Below are positions 1 through 8,861 of a stretch of 25,576 nt of DNA, in pieces. The DNA comes from Flavobacteriaceae bacterium (GTDB taxonomy: Bacteria; Bacteroidota; Bacteroidia; Flavobacteriales; Flavobacteriaceae): the NCBI GenBank assembly GCA_021647405.1, contig JAKIUU010000033.1:1-25576 (forward strand), in the 5' to 3' direction. The stretch's first letter is position 1. Every line of letters starts with the position of its first letter. Both the position numbers and the translations under genes were made by a program. The notes under the pieces were generated by a model. The model was given only the letters and a program-made list of their open reading frames with translations, did not search any database and was not told the DNA's origin.

Positions 1-43
1 GGTACTGCCATTCCAGGCGGAAGAGTATGTCACTGCCTTTCTT
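1..43 (+). rRNA. rrf: 5S ribosomal RNA, 3' end (5' part outside window)
   Basis: The first bases match the 3' third of bacterial 5S rRNA. The GGTACTG strand of loop E is followed by a helix IV hairpin (CTGCC, loop ATTCCA, GGCGG) and then the returning AGAGTATGTC segment and the CACTGCC 3' strand. The 5' two thirds lie beyond the left edge. The exact 3' end is uncertain by a few bases; it must lie before the terminator stem at 48. By inference an rRNA operon sits immediately to the left. Confidence 0.82.
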
Positions 44-47
44 TATT

Positions 48-80
48 AAAGCACTTATCTTTATTGATAGGTGCTTTTTT
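48..80 (+). terminator. Intrinsic terminator of the rRNA operon
   Basis: A 12-bp stem, AAAGCACTTATC (48-59) against GATAGGTGCTTT (66-77) with one G-T wobble, encloses a 6-base loop and runs into a T tract at 75-80. It lies a few bases after the 5S 3' end, which fits the end of an rRNA transcript. Confidence 0.85.
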
Positions 81-363
81 ATTTTAAAAACCTTCTTGAA
101 ATTAAAGAAGTTAAGACTACCAGTGTCTCGATGCATCACATTGGCGTCAACTTAAGAGATTATAAAATATATGGTTTAGACAGTACTTATATATTCTTAT
201 TAAAAACCCAAGTAAATCAGCAGTCAATAATAGTTAATCTATAAATAGATGCTTTTCATTGTAAATTTTATGTTGTTTGTATATTAAATTTTTCCATTAG
301 AGGATTTTATGATTATTTTATGAAATATTAACATATTATTAACTTAAATATCCTTAACTAATT

Positions 364-3300
364 ATGAAAAACAATTTACTTCTACTTAGGTATTTACTAC
401 TTATAGGAATTTTTATGCTTTGCAGTTTTGCTGAAGCACAAACAGTTTCTGGAGTGGTATCTGATGCCAGTGGGCCATTGCCCGGAGCCTCAGTTATTAT
501 TAAAGGTACGAAAAATGGAACTCAAACAGACTTTGATGGAAAATATTCATTAAAAGAAGTTACATCTGATGCAGTTTTGGTGGTGAGTTTTGTTGGTTAT
601 GTTACTCAAGAAGTTAGCATAAATGGACGTGCCACTATAAATATTAAACTTAAAGAAAGTGCAAGCCAATTAAATGAAGTAGTTGTTGTTGGTTATACTT
701 CTCAAACAAGAGCAGATTTAACAGGTTCTGTTGCGTCAGTAGATATTTCAGAATCTATTAAAGTACCTGTTACAAATGCAGCTCAGTTACTTGAAGGTAG
801 AGTTTCTGGTGTCCAGGTTGTTAACTCTGGACAACCTGGTACCTCACCAAAAATTACAATTCGCGGTTTTGGTACAAGTAATAATACGAATCCATTATAT
901 ATTATTGATGGGGTTCAAACAGATGATGCTTCTATTTTAAACAGCATAGCCCCTTCAGACATTCAACAAATGAATGTATTAAAAGATGGCGCTGCTTCAA
1001 TTTATGGCGCAAGGGCTTCTAATGGGGTTATTATTATTACAACAAAAAGTGGGGGATACAATATGTCTGAACCTAAAATTTCTGTTGATTTCTATACAGG
1101 AAATTCTACGGCAGATAATCTTCCTAGTTTGTTAAATACACAGCAACATGGCGAAATGATATTTCAAAGTCTTGCTAATGATGGTGCCGTATTAACACAC
1201 CCTCAATATGGATCTGGAGCGAGTCCTGTTATACCTGTAAAATTATTGGGTATATCGGTAAATGCAACTGTTAAGCCTGGCGGAGGAACCAATTGGATGA
1301 AGGCAATTACAACATCTGGTAAAACTCAAAATGCCTCTGTATCAGTACAAAATGGAAATAAAACAGGAAAATATTTTATGTCTTTTAGCTATTTAAATAG
1401 AGAAGGCATACTTCTAAATACAGGTTTTAAAAGGGGTACTACAAGATTGAATTCTGAATTTAAATTAAAAGATAAAGTACGTATAGGTGAACATTTATCG
1501 GCTTCATTTTCAAATATTACAAATCCTGGCATGGGCTCTCAAGTTGATAATGCGCTACGAAGCAGTCCATTAATTCCTGTTTATGATGATAATGGAAATT
1601 TGGCAGGTACCTATAGTTCTGCTGCAGGATTGGGTAATTCAAGAAGTCCTGTTGCCGGTTTGGTTAGAGGTAAAAACAATCACAATAAATCTTTTAGAGC
1701 CTTTGGCGATGTTTATCTTGAAGCTGATATAAATGATGATTTAACTTTTAAGTCAACTATTAGTGGAAGCATAGAAGCTTTTAATGGCGAAAGTTTTCAG
1801 TCACTAGATCCTGAGCACTCAGAACCTATTTCTACAAATACACTGAGACTTTTTGATAGTAATAATTATTCATGGACTTGGGATAACACTTTAAAATACA
1901 ATAAAACATATGGCAAACACTCTGTCAATTTTTTGGTTGGTATAGAGGCTTTAGCAACAAATAGTGATGGGAAAGGAGTTAACCGATCTGGATTTTTATT
2001 TGAAACACCCGATTTTTATTTGTTAAATAATGGATCAGGAGCTACAAATGTTGATTATGCTTATAAACAAAATTCATCCCTATTTTCACTTTTTGGAACA
2101 GTTAATTATTCATACGAAGGAAAGTATTTAGCTTCGGCAACTGTTAGACGAGATAAATCTTCTCGCTTTATAGGTAAAAACAAAAGCGATACTTTTATTG
2201 CATTTAGCGGTGGATGGCAAATAGATAAAGAATCTTTTTATCCTCAAGATGCCATGATTAGCAATTTAAAATTAAGAGTTTCTTATGGCGAATTGGGAAA
2301 TCAAACTTTGCCAACGGATAATCCAACTATAAACATTTCATCACTAAATGAAAATTTAGCCAATTACTCATTTGATGGTACTTCAATTACCACAGGAGCA
2401 ATGCTAAGTCAAGTTGGGAACCCTAATTTAAAATGGGAAACGAGTAATTCTACAAATATTGGTGCTGACTTAGGTTTTTTTAATAATGATCTTTCATTAT
2501 CAGTTGAATATTTTAGTATTAAAACTAATAATTTAATAACGCGAGACAACAGTCTAATCAGTTCAACAGCTATAGATGCACAAGCACCTCTTGTAAATGT
2601 AGGAAGTATTAAAAACACAGGTATGGATATTAGTGTTGGATATCAAAAGGAAACAAATTCGGATTGGTCATACAGTATTAGCGGAAATATTTCTTCATAC
2701 AAAAATGTGGTTACGAGTTTGATTAGTGATTTTCAGGTAGGTAGAACAAATTTAAGAGGAGGGGCTGTTACAAGAACACAGGTTGGCAAACCTATATCTT
2801 CTTTTTACGGACGCGTAGTTGATGGTATTTTTAAATCTGAATCCGAAGTTACAGCTGGTGCCGATCAAGGTTTTGTAACCGCTGCTGATGGTGTTGGAAG
2901 ATTTAGATATAAAGATTTAAATAATGATGGTGTTATTAATGACGAAGATAGAACCTTTATAGGTTCTCCACATCCTGATTTTACTTTTGGATTTAATTTT
3001 AATACAGCCTATAAATCATTTGACCTTTCTGTATTCCTATCAGGTTCAGTAGGAAACGATATTTATAACTATGAGAAGATATTTACAGATTTCCCTACTT
3101 TCTTTAACGGAAACAGAAGTACAAGAGTACTTGATTCTTTTAGTGCAAGCAACCCCAATGGAAGTTTGCCTGCTTTAAGTCAAACAATTACAAATAGTGA
3201 AACGCAACCAAATTCTTATTTTGTAGAGAATGGGTCTTTTTTAAGACTTAAAAATGTACAGTTTGGGTATACTTTTTCGAGCGATGTTACAGATAAAATG

Positions 3301-3471
3301 GGTGTAGATTCTTTTCGTTTTTACCTACAAGGGTCTAATTTATTAACCATAACTGGATACAAGGGGTTTGATCCTGAGGTTATTTCTAATGACAATCTAT
3401 CTTTAGGTATTGACTATAACACTTTCCCAGTGTCTAAAATAATCACTTTAGGCGTTAACATAAAATTTTAA
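364..3471 (+). CDS. SusC/RagA-family TonB-linked outer membrane transporter
   Basis: This is an outer-membrane TonB-dependent transporter of the SusC/RagA type, which forms the beta barrel under a SusD lid and imports glycan or peptide fragments using TonB energy. A signal peptide ends near AEA-Q (residue 25). A carboxypeptidase-regulatory-like domain (about 27-98) with the GTKNGTQTDFDGKYSL turn follows, then the TonB-box-like NEVVVVGY (104-111), a plug domain (about 116-230) with the GFGTSNNTNPLYIIDG signature, and a long barrel ending in aromatic F. The length of 1035 residues is normal for SusC. The partner SusD gene starts 4 nt downstream, so the two are co-transcribed. The 284 nt upstream hold no gene; there is no good Shine-Dalgarno, as is usual in Bacteroidota. 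The substrate cannot be read from the sequence. Confidence 0.96.
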   Translation: MKNNLLLLRYLLLIGIFMLCSFAEAQTVSGVVSDASGPLPGASVIIKGTKNGTQTDFDGKYSLKEVTSDAVLVVSFVGYVTQEVSINGRATINIKLKESASQLNEVVVVGYTSQTRADLTGSVASVDISESIKVPVTNAAQLLEGRVSGVQVVNSGQPGTSPKITIRGFGTSNNTNPLYIIDGVQTDDASILNSIAPSDIQQMNVLKDGAASIYGARASNGVIIITTKSGGYNMSEPKISVDFYTGNSTADNLPSLLNTQQHGEMIFQSLANDGAVLTHPQYGSGASPVIPVKLLGISVNATVKPGGGTNWMKAITTSGKTQNASVSVQNGNKTGKYFMSFSYLNREGILLNTGFKRGTTRLNSEFKLKDKVRIGEHLSASFSNITNPGMGSQVDNALRSSPLIPVYDDNGNLAGTYSSAAGLGNSRSPVAGLVRGKNNHNKSFRAFGDVYLEADINDDLTFKSTISGSIEAFNGESFQSLDPEHSEPISTNTLRLFDSNNYSWTWDNTLKYNKTYGKHSVNFLVGIEALATNSDGKGVNRSGFLFETPDFYLLNNGSGATNVDYAYKQNSSLFSLFGTVNYSYEGKYLASATVRRDKSSRFIGKNKSDTFIAFSGGWQIDKESFYPQDAMISNLKLRVSYGELGNQTLPTDNPTINISSLNENLANYSFDGTSITTGAMLSQVGNPNLKWETSNSTNIGADLGFFNNDLSLSVEYFSIKTNNLITRDNSLISSTAIDAQAPLVNVGSIKNTGMDISVGYQKETNSDWSYSISGNISSYKNVVTSLISDFQVGRTNLRGGAVTRTQVGKPISSFYGRVVDGIFKSESEVTAGADQGFVTAADGVGRFRYKDLNNDGVINDEDRTFIGSPHPDFTFGFNFNTAYKSFDLSVFLSGSVGNDIYNYEKIFTDFPTFFNGNRSTRVLDSFSASNPNGSLPALSQTITNSETQPNSYFVENGSFLRLKNVQFGYTFSSDVTDKMGVDSFRFYLQGSNLLTITGYKGFDPEVISNDNLSLGIDYNTFPVSKIITLGVNIKF

Positions 3472-3475
3472 AAAA

Positions 3476-5170
3476 ATGAAAAAAAGATTAGTTTATTTTT
3501 TACTATTGCTAATTGGAGTATTAGCATGTAATACAGATAATTTTACAAGTTCAGTTGCTGTAGGAGCTCTGAGTGATGCCACCCTTCAAAATGAGCAGGG
3601 TATTAATTTATTATTAACTGGAGCCTATTCAGCTCTTGATGGAATTAGAAACAATCAAGGAGCTGCAGACTGGACCGTTAGTGGTGATAACTGGTGGTTT
3701 GATGTGTTGTCTGATGATGCACATAAAGGAAGTACAGATGGCGATCAAGCCGATTTGTTTTTACTAGAGACTTATGATTGGGCCAGTGGAAATCCTTATA
3801 TTTTTGGAAAATGGAATGGCCTCTTTGCTGGTGAAAACAGAGCTAATGCTGTCATTTCTTTGATAAATAACATTCAAGGAGGCGGCGATTTTACAAAACA
3901 ATTAGCCGAAGCAAGATTTTTAAGAGGACACTATAACTATGAACTTCAAAAAATCTATGGTAATGTTCCTTATATCTCAGAAGCTAATTATGCCAATACA
4001 GAATTTAACCAACCCAATCCAGGAACGATATGGGACAAAATTGAAGCTGATTTTCAATTTGCAATAAGTAATTTACCTGCAAATAATGGTGCAGAAGTGG
4101 GACGGGCAAATTCATGGGCTGCAAAAGCATACTTAGGAAAGGTTTATTTACAACAAAGAAAATGGTCTGAAGCTTTGGTTCAATTGAACGATGTAATTAA
4201 TAATGGCCCCTATGCACTTCTTCCAGAATTTGTAGATAATTTTGGCTTGGCAGGCGAAAATGGATCAGAATCAATTTTTTCTATTCAATTTACTGCAGAT
4301 TCAGGTTTGTCCCCTAATGGAAACCTTGGAGGAACCTTAAACTTTCCTGGAGGAGGCCCTTTTAATTCTTGTTGTGGTTTTTACCAGCCTTCTCAAGATT
4401 TGGTAAATGCTTACCAAACTGATGGAAGTGGGTTACCTTTACTAGATACTTTTAACCAAACAGATGTAGCAAACGACTATGGTGTCAATAGTGCTGATTC
4501 TTTTACACCAGAAACAGGCCCATTAGATCCCAGATTAGATTATACTGTTGGTAGACGTGGTATAGATTATAACGGATGGGAAGTTATGCCAGGAAAAGAT
4601 TGGATTCGTGCCAGTTTTGCTGATATTTCGGGACCATACTTGCCAAAGAAGAATATTTATCATGCTGGAGAATCTGCCAATCAAGGTACTGGTGGTTGGG
4701 GACAACAGCGCTCAGGAATTAATTACCATATTATTAGATTTGCAGATGTATTATTAATGGCTGCAGAGGCAGCCGTTGAGACCGGTGATCTTCCGATGGC
4801 CTTAGATTATGTGAATAGGGTTAGAAATAGAGCTAAAAACATGACTTATGTAAAAGATGCCAGTGGCAATAATGCCGCTAACTATCAAATTGAACCATAC
4901 TCAGCTTTTTCAGGACAAGATGAAGCTAGAAAAGCGGTACACATGGAACGCCGTCTTGAATTAGGTATGGAAGGACATAGGTTATTTGACTTGAGAAGAT
5001 GGGGTAATGCGCCTGCCATTATGAATGCTTATTTTACAAATGAGGCACGTGTTATAACTTCTTTCTCTGGCAAGGCTAATCCTTACGATTCTAAACATGA
5101 TATATTGCCAATTCCATTGTCTGCAATAGATTTAAGTGGTGGAAGTTTACAGCAAAATCCTGGATTTTAA
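3476..5170 (+). CDS. SusD/RagB-family surface glycan-binding lipoprotein
   Basis: SusD-like outer-membrane lipoprotein that caps the SusC barrel and captures ligand. The N-terminus is a lipoprotein signal peptide with the lipobox VLAC (Cys18). The chain has the helical TPR-like SusD scaffold (for example QLAEARFLRGHYNYEL near residues 141-156) and the typical C-terminal RagB/SusD signature ERRLELGMEGHRLFDLRRWG, followed by the closing LPIPLSAIDLS segment. The length of 564 residues is typical. It begins 4 nt after the SusC stop and the pair ends at a strong hairpin (5214-5259), so SusC-SusD form one transcript. The Gly- and Cys-containing loop around GGPFNSCCGFY is distinctive, but I cannot assign a ligand from it. 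Confidence 0.96.
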   Translation: MKKRLVYFLLLLIGVLACNTDNFTSSVAVGALSDATLQNEQGINLLLTGAYSALDGIRNNQGAADWTVSGDNWWFDVLSDDAHKGSTDGDQADLFLLETYDWASGNPYIFGKWNGLFAGENRANAVISLINNIQGGGDFTKQLAEARFLRGHYNYELQKIYGNVPYISEANYANTEFNQPNPGTIWDKIEADFQFAISNLPANNGAEVGRANSWAAKAYLGKVYLQQRKWSEALVQLNDVINNGPYALLPEFVDNFGLAGENGSESIFSIQFTADSGLSPNGNLGGTLNFPGGGPFNSCCGFYQPSQDLVNAYQTDGSGLPLLDTFNQTDVANDYGVNSADSFTPETGPLDPRLDYTVGRRGIDYNGWEVMPGKDWIRASFADISGPYLPKKNIYHAGESANQGTGGWGQQRSGINYHIIRFADVLLMAAEAAVETGDLPMALDYVNRVRNRAKNMTYVKDASGNNAANYQIEPYSAFSGQDEARKAVHMERRLELGMEGHRLFDLRRWGNAPAIMNAYFTNEARVITSFSGKANPYDSKHDILPIPLSAIDLSGGSLQQNPGF

Positions 5171-5213
5171 TTTATGAAGAACCTTCCTTAATCAAAAGGA
5201 AATTTACAATAAC

Positions 5214-5259
5214 GTATATACAAAAAGGGCATTATTAATAATGTCCTTTTTGTATATAT
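5214..5259. terminator. Long hairpin terminator after the SusC-SusD pair
   Basis: A 21-bp inverted repeat (arms 5214-5234 and 5239-5259) encloses the 4-base loop TTAA, with only two G-T pairs. The right arm carries CCTTTTTG and the left arm CAAAAAGG, so it could terminate on either strand. It separates SusD from the next lipoprotein gene. Confidence 0.8.
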
Positions 5260-5281
5260 CAAAATATAATTATTATCTTTA
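5248..5281 (+). promoter_or_regulatory. Possible promoter of the VCBS/ASPIC lipoprotein gene
   Basis: TATCTTTA at 5274-5281 matches the Bacteroidota -7 consensus TAnnTTTG except in the last base. A TTTTG lies 21 bases upstream (5248-5252), near the spacing expected for the -33 element. The upstream box sits inside the terminator arm. The ATG at 5299 follows 17 bases later. Weak pattern evidence only. Confidence 0.3.
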
Positions 5282-5298
5282 GTGTTCAAATTCTTATA

Positions 5299-8200
5299 AT
5301 GAAAAAGTTACTTATACTCATCTGTGTGGTACTATTACAATATTCTTGTGAAAATAAAAATAGTGATAATACAATATTTATTAAGTTAGAAAAAAGTAAA
5401 ACAGGCATTGATTTTTCTAATAACTTGATTGAAACCGATTCCCTTAATTACCTTAACTATGCCTATATATACATGGGGGGCGGTATCTCAGCTGGAGATA
5501 TTAATAATGATGGCTTAATTGATTTATTTTTTACAGGAAATATGGTTTCTAATAAACTTTACCTCAATAAAGGGAATCTTAAATTTGAAGACATATCTAA
5601 ACAAGCAGGAGTGCTAGGAGACAATAGATGGTTCACTGGCGTTACCATGGCCGATGTAAACAATGATGGTTATTTAGATATTTATTGCTCAGTGGGTGGT
5701 AAATTTAAACCAAAAGAGAACCTGTTATATATCAATAATGGCAATTTAACCTTTACTGAAAGTGCCAAAAAATATGGTCTTGATGATATTGGTAACAGCA
5801 TACAAGCCACTTTTTTTGATTATGATTTGGATGGTGATTTAGATTTGTATGTTGCTAATTATCCCCCAACAAGATTTGATGCTCCCAATAATTTCTATCA
5901 ATTTAAAATGCACAACACAAAAGATATTGAAACCGATAAATTATTTAGGAATGATGGAGACACCTTTACCGATGTAACTGATAAAGCAGGAGTAAGATCC
6001 TTTGGCTTGTCAAATAGTGTTACCATTGGAGACCTCAATAAAGACGGTTGGCCAGATATATATGTTTCTAATGATTTTAGCATGCCAGATTACCTTTATA
6101 TAAATAATAAAAATGGCACTTTTAGCGAAGAGGTAAAGAACCTTACAAAACAGACAGCCCTTTACGGTATGGGGGTAGATATAGCCGATTTTAATAATGA
6201 TGGCTTGTTAGATATTATCCAAATGGATATGACACCTAACGATAATCGCAGGTCAAAAGCAAATATGGCAAGTATGAATCCTGCCCTGTTTTGGGGAGCC
6301 GTCAATGCAGGATTTGGCTACCAATACATGCAAGATAATCTGCAAATGAATAATGGGTTAATGAATGACTCTTTACCCTATTTTAGTAATATATCACGAT
6401 TGGCGGGAGTGGCTACTACCGATTGGAGTTGGGGCCCCCTTTTTGCAGATTTAGACAACGATGGTTGGAAAGATATATTTATATCTAATGGAACGCGTAG
6501 AGAAATAAATAACAAAGATTACTTTAATGCACTAAAACAACAACAACTAACAAAAGATAACTTGCTAGCTAAAACCCTAGCAATACCTTCTGAAAAAATT
6601 GATAACTATGTGTTTAAAAACATGGGCGATTTAACCTTCAAAAAAGTAAATAAAAAATGGGGATTAAGTTATAAAGGCTTTTCTAATGGATGTGTTTATG
6701 CCGATTTAGACAATGATGGCGATTTAGAGATAATTACCAACAATATAGATGATTATGCAGCTGTTTTCGAAAACACAAGCAATGCAAAGTCGCACCATTA
6801 TTTAACTTTAAAATTCAAGGGCCCAGATAAAAATAAATTTGGTTTGGGTGTAAAGGTTAGTTTATTAGATGATGATGGTATGACTCAATTTCAAGAAATG
6901 ACATTAACAAGAGGTTTCCAATCTTCTGTGGCACCTCGCTTATATTTTGGTTTGGGTAAAAAAACCAAAGTTGATAAAATTAATATTGTATGGCCAGATA
7001 AAAAAGTTCAAACGCTTTTAAATATTGATGCCAATCAAATTTTAAAAATTGATTATACCAAGGCGTTTAATCCCACTAAAGTGGTTGAAAATAAAAAACC
7101 AAAAAAAATATTTACAACAGTAATAGATACTGCTGTTGCTATAGAATACAAACATCACGAAAATTATTACAATGATTTTGCTACAGAAAGTTTACTGCCT
7201 CATAAAACATCTACTCTAGGTCCAAAAATTTCTGTTGGAGATTTGAATGGTGACGGAAAAGATGACTTTATAGTAAGTGGCGCTTCTAAATATAAAACAG
7301 GCGTGTTTTTTCAAAGCCAGTCGGGTTTTGTTCAACAACAGATTAATTCTATAAATAAAGACAGTAAATTTGAAGATTTGGGCAGTTTAATTTTTGATGC
7401 CGATGGCGATGGCGATAACGATATTTATATAGTTAGTGGCGGTAATGAATTTAATTATAATTCAGAAATGTTACAGGACCGTTTGTACGTAAATGATGGC
7501 CACGGAAATTTTATAAAATCTACCAATGCCTTACCAAAAATGCTTTCTAGTGGTTCAAGAGTTTATAGCATCGATTTCGATAATGATGGCGATTTAGATT
7601 TGTTTGTTGGCGGTAGATTAGTGCCAGGAAACTATCCCTTACCAACAGATAGCTACATTTTAGAAAATGTGAGTACTATAGGAAAACCTATGTTTAAAAA
7701 TGTGACGGCTAAAATAGCCCCCGGATTAGAAAAATTGGGAATGGTAACAAGTGCAAGTTTTACCGACTTTAATAAGGATGGATGGCTAGATTTAATTGTT
7801 GTAGGAGAATGGATGCCTATTACAATTTTTAAAAATGAACACGGATTCTTTAAGAATGTTACAAAAAAAATGAACTTAGAAAAAACGAGAGGTTGGTGGT
7901 TTAGTATAAAAAGCGGCGATTTTGATAAGGATGGCGATATGGATTTTATAGTTGGAAATTTAGGCCTCAATTACAAGTATAAAGCCAATAAAGAGGCCAC
8001 CTTTGATATTTATTTAAATGACTTTGATAAAAACAAAACCAATGATATTGTGCTTAGCTATTATAATAAAGGAAAACAATATCCTGTAAGAGGATTGTCC
8101 TGCTCTTCAGGGCAGATACCTGCATTAAAAGTAAAATATAAAAATTACAACTCTTTTGCCAATGCCACTCTAAAAGATATTTATACAAAGACCGATTTAG

Positions 8201-8592
8201 AAAAATCACTTCACTATCAAATAAAATCTTTTGCAAGTATCTATCTTGAAAACACAGGAGATGACTTTGTTAGTCACAATTTGCCCAATTTGGCACAGGT
8301 ATCTAATACCAATCAAATTATTGTTAAAGATTTTAATAACGATTCAAATTTAGATTTTATAATAGCAGGTAATTTATTTGATTCTGAAGTAGAAACGCCA
8401 AGAAATGATGCAAGTAATGGATTGTTTTTAGAAGGAGATGGTAAGGGACATTTTAAACCTATCGAAGGATATAAAAGTGGTTTGTATACACCAGGAGATG
8501 TAAAAGACATGGTTATGATCAATATAAAAAATACAAATTATATCATTGTCGCAAAAAATAATGACTTTATACAGTTTGTTAAAATTGATTAA
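5299..8592 (+). CDS. FG-GAP/VCBS-repeat and ASPIC/UnbV-domain lipoprotein (CRTAC1-like)
   Basis: A large secreted lipoprotein of 1097 residues with the lipobox QYSC (Cys17). It carries many FG-GAP/VCBS beta-propeller repeats with calcium-binding D-x-N-x-D-G-x-x-D loops, for example DINNDGLIDLFF, DVNNDGYLDIYC, DFNNDGLLDII, DLDNDGWKDIFI and DFDKDGDMDFIV. An ASPIC/UnbV domain lies around residues 512-583 (GVKVSLLDDDG, LTRGFQSS, YFGLGKKTKVDKINIVWPD). A second propeller block follows from about residue 640 to the end. Proteins of this build often lie beside SusC/SusD in marine Bacteroidota. They are thought to be surface-exposed carbohydrate or protein binders, but the biochemical role is not established. 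It sits just after the SusCD terminator and probably has its own promoter; substrate binding with SusCD is an inference from position. Confidence 0.92.
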   Translation: MKKLLILICVVLLQYSCENKNSDNTIFIKLEKSKTGIDFSNNLIETDSLNYLNYAYIYMGGGISAGDINNDGLIDLFFTGNMVSNKLYLNKGNLKFEDISKQAGVLGDNRWFTGVTMADVNNDGYLDIYCSVGGKFKPKENLLYINNGNLTFTESAKKYGLDDIGNSIQATFFDYDLDGDLDLYVANYPPTRFDAPNNFYQFKMHNTKDIETDKLFRNDGDTFTDVTDKAGVRSFGLSNSVTIGDLNKDGWPDIYVSNDFSMPDYLYINNKNGTFSEEVKNLTKQTALYGMGVDIADFNNDGLLDIIQMDMTPNDNRRSKANMASMNPALFWGAVNAGFGYQYMQDNLQMNNGLMNDSLPYFSNISRLAGVATTDWSWGPLFADLDNDGWKDIFISNGTRREINNKDYFNALKQQQLTKDNLLAKTLAIPSEKIDNYVFKNMGDLTFKKVNKKWGLSYKGFSNGCVYADLDNDGDLEIITNNIDDYAAVFENTSNAKSHHYLTLKFKGPDKNKFGLGVKVSLLDDDGMTQFQEMTLTRGFQSSVAPRLYFGLGKKTKVDKINIVWPDKKVQTLLNIDANQILKIDYTKAFNPTKVVENKKPKKIFTTVIDTAVAIEYKHHENYYNDFATESLLPHKTSTLGPKISVGDLNGDGKDDFIVSGASKYKTGVFFQSQSGFVQQQINSINKDSKFEDLGSLIFDADGDGDNDIYIVSGGNEFNYNSEMLQDRLYVNDGHGNFIKSTNALPKMLSSGSRVYSIDFDNDGDLDLFVGGRLVPGNYPLPTDSYILENVSTIGKPMFKNVTAKIAPGLEKLGMVTSASFTDFNKDGWLDLIVVGEWMPITIFKNEHGFFKNVTKKMNLEKTRGWWFSIKSGDFDKDGDMDFIVGNLGLNYKYKANKEATFDIYLNDFDKNKTNDIVLSYYNKGKQYPVRGLSCSSGQIPALKVKYKNYNSFANATLKDIYTKTDLEKSLHYQIKSFASIYLENTGDDFVSHNLPNLAQVSNTNQIIVKDFNNDSNLDFIIAGNLFDSEVETPRNDASNGLFLEGDGKGHFKPIEGYKSGLYTPGDVKDMVMINIKNTNYIIVAKNNDFIQFVKID

Positions 8593-8861
8593 AAATAGTT
8601 TTTAATCAAAAAGAATCCCCCGGCGTTTTTGCATCTTGGCTTCCTCTAAAGATAAGTTGTTATTCTCGCAAACCAGACTGTCGACATACATGGGAGGAAA
8701 TCTAAATATCAGAAACATAATAATTTTTGTTCGGGTTTGTTCTTTACTATTTTTTTGTAGTCAAAAAAAAGCTTTTTAGCATTTATATCATGTCAATAGT
8801 AGAAAAATTAAGTATAAAAATATTAATTTTTGTACTTTCAAAGTCTTAAAAAATGATTTAA

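Noticed and set aside
7653..7970. 105-codon minus-strand frame inside the VCBS/ASPIC gene
   Set aside because: Antisense shadow of repeated Asp/Asn/Gly codons; no family resemblance.
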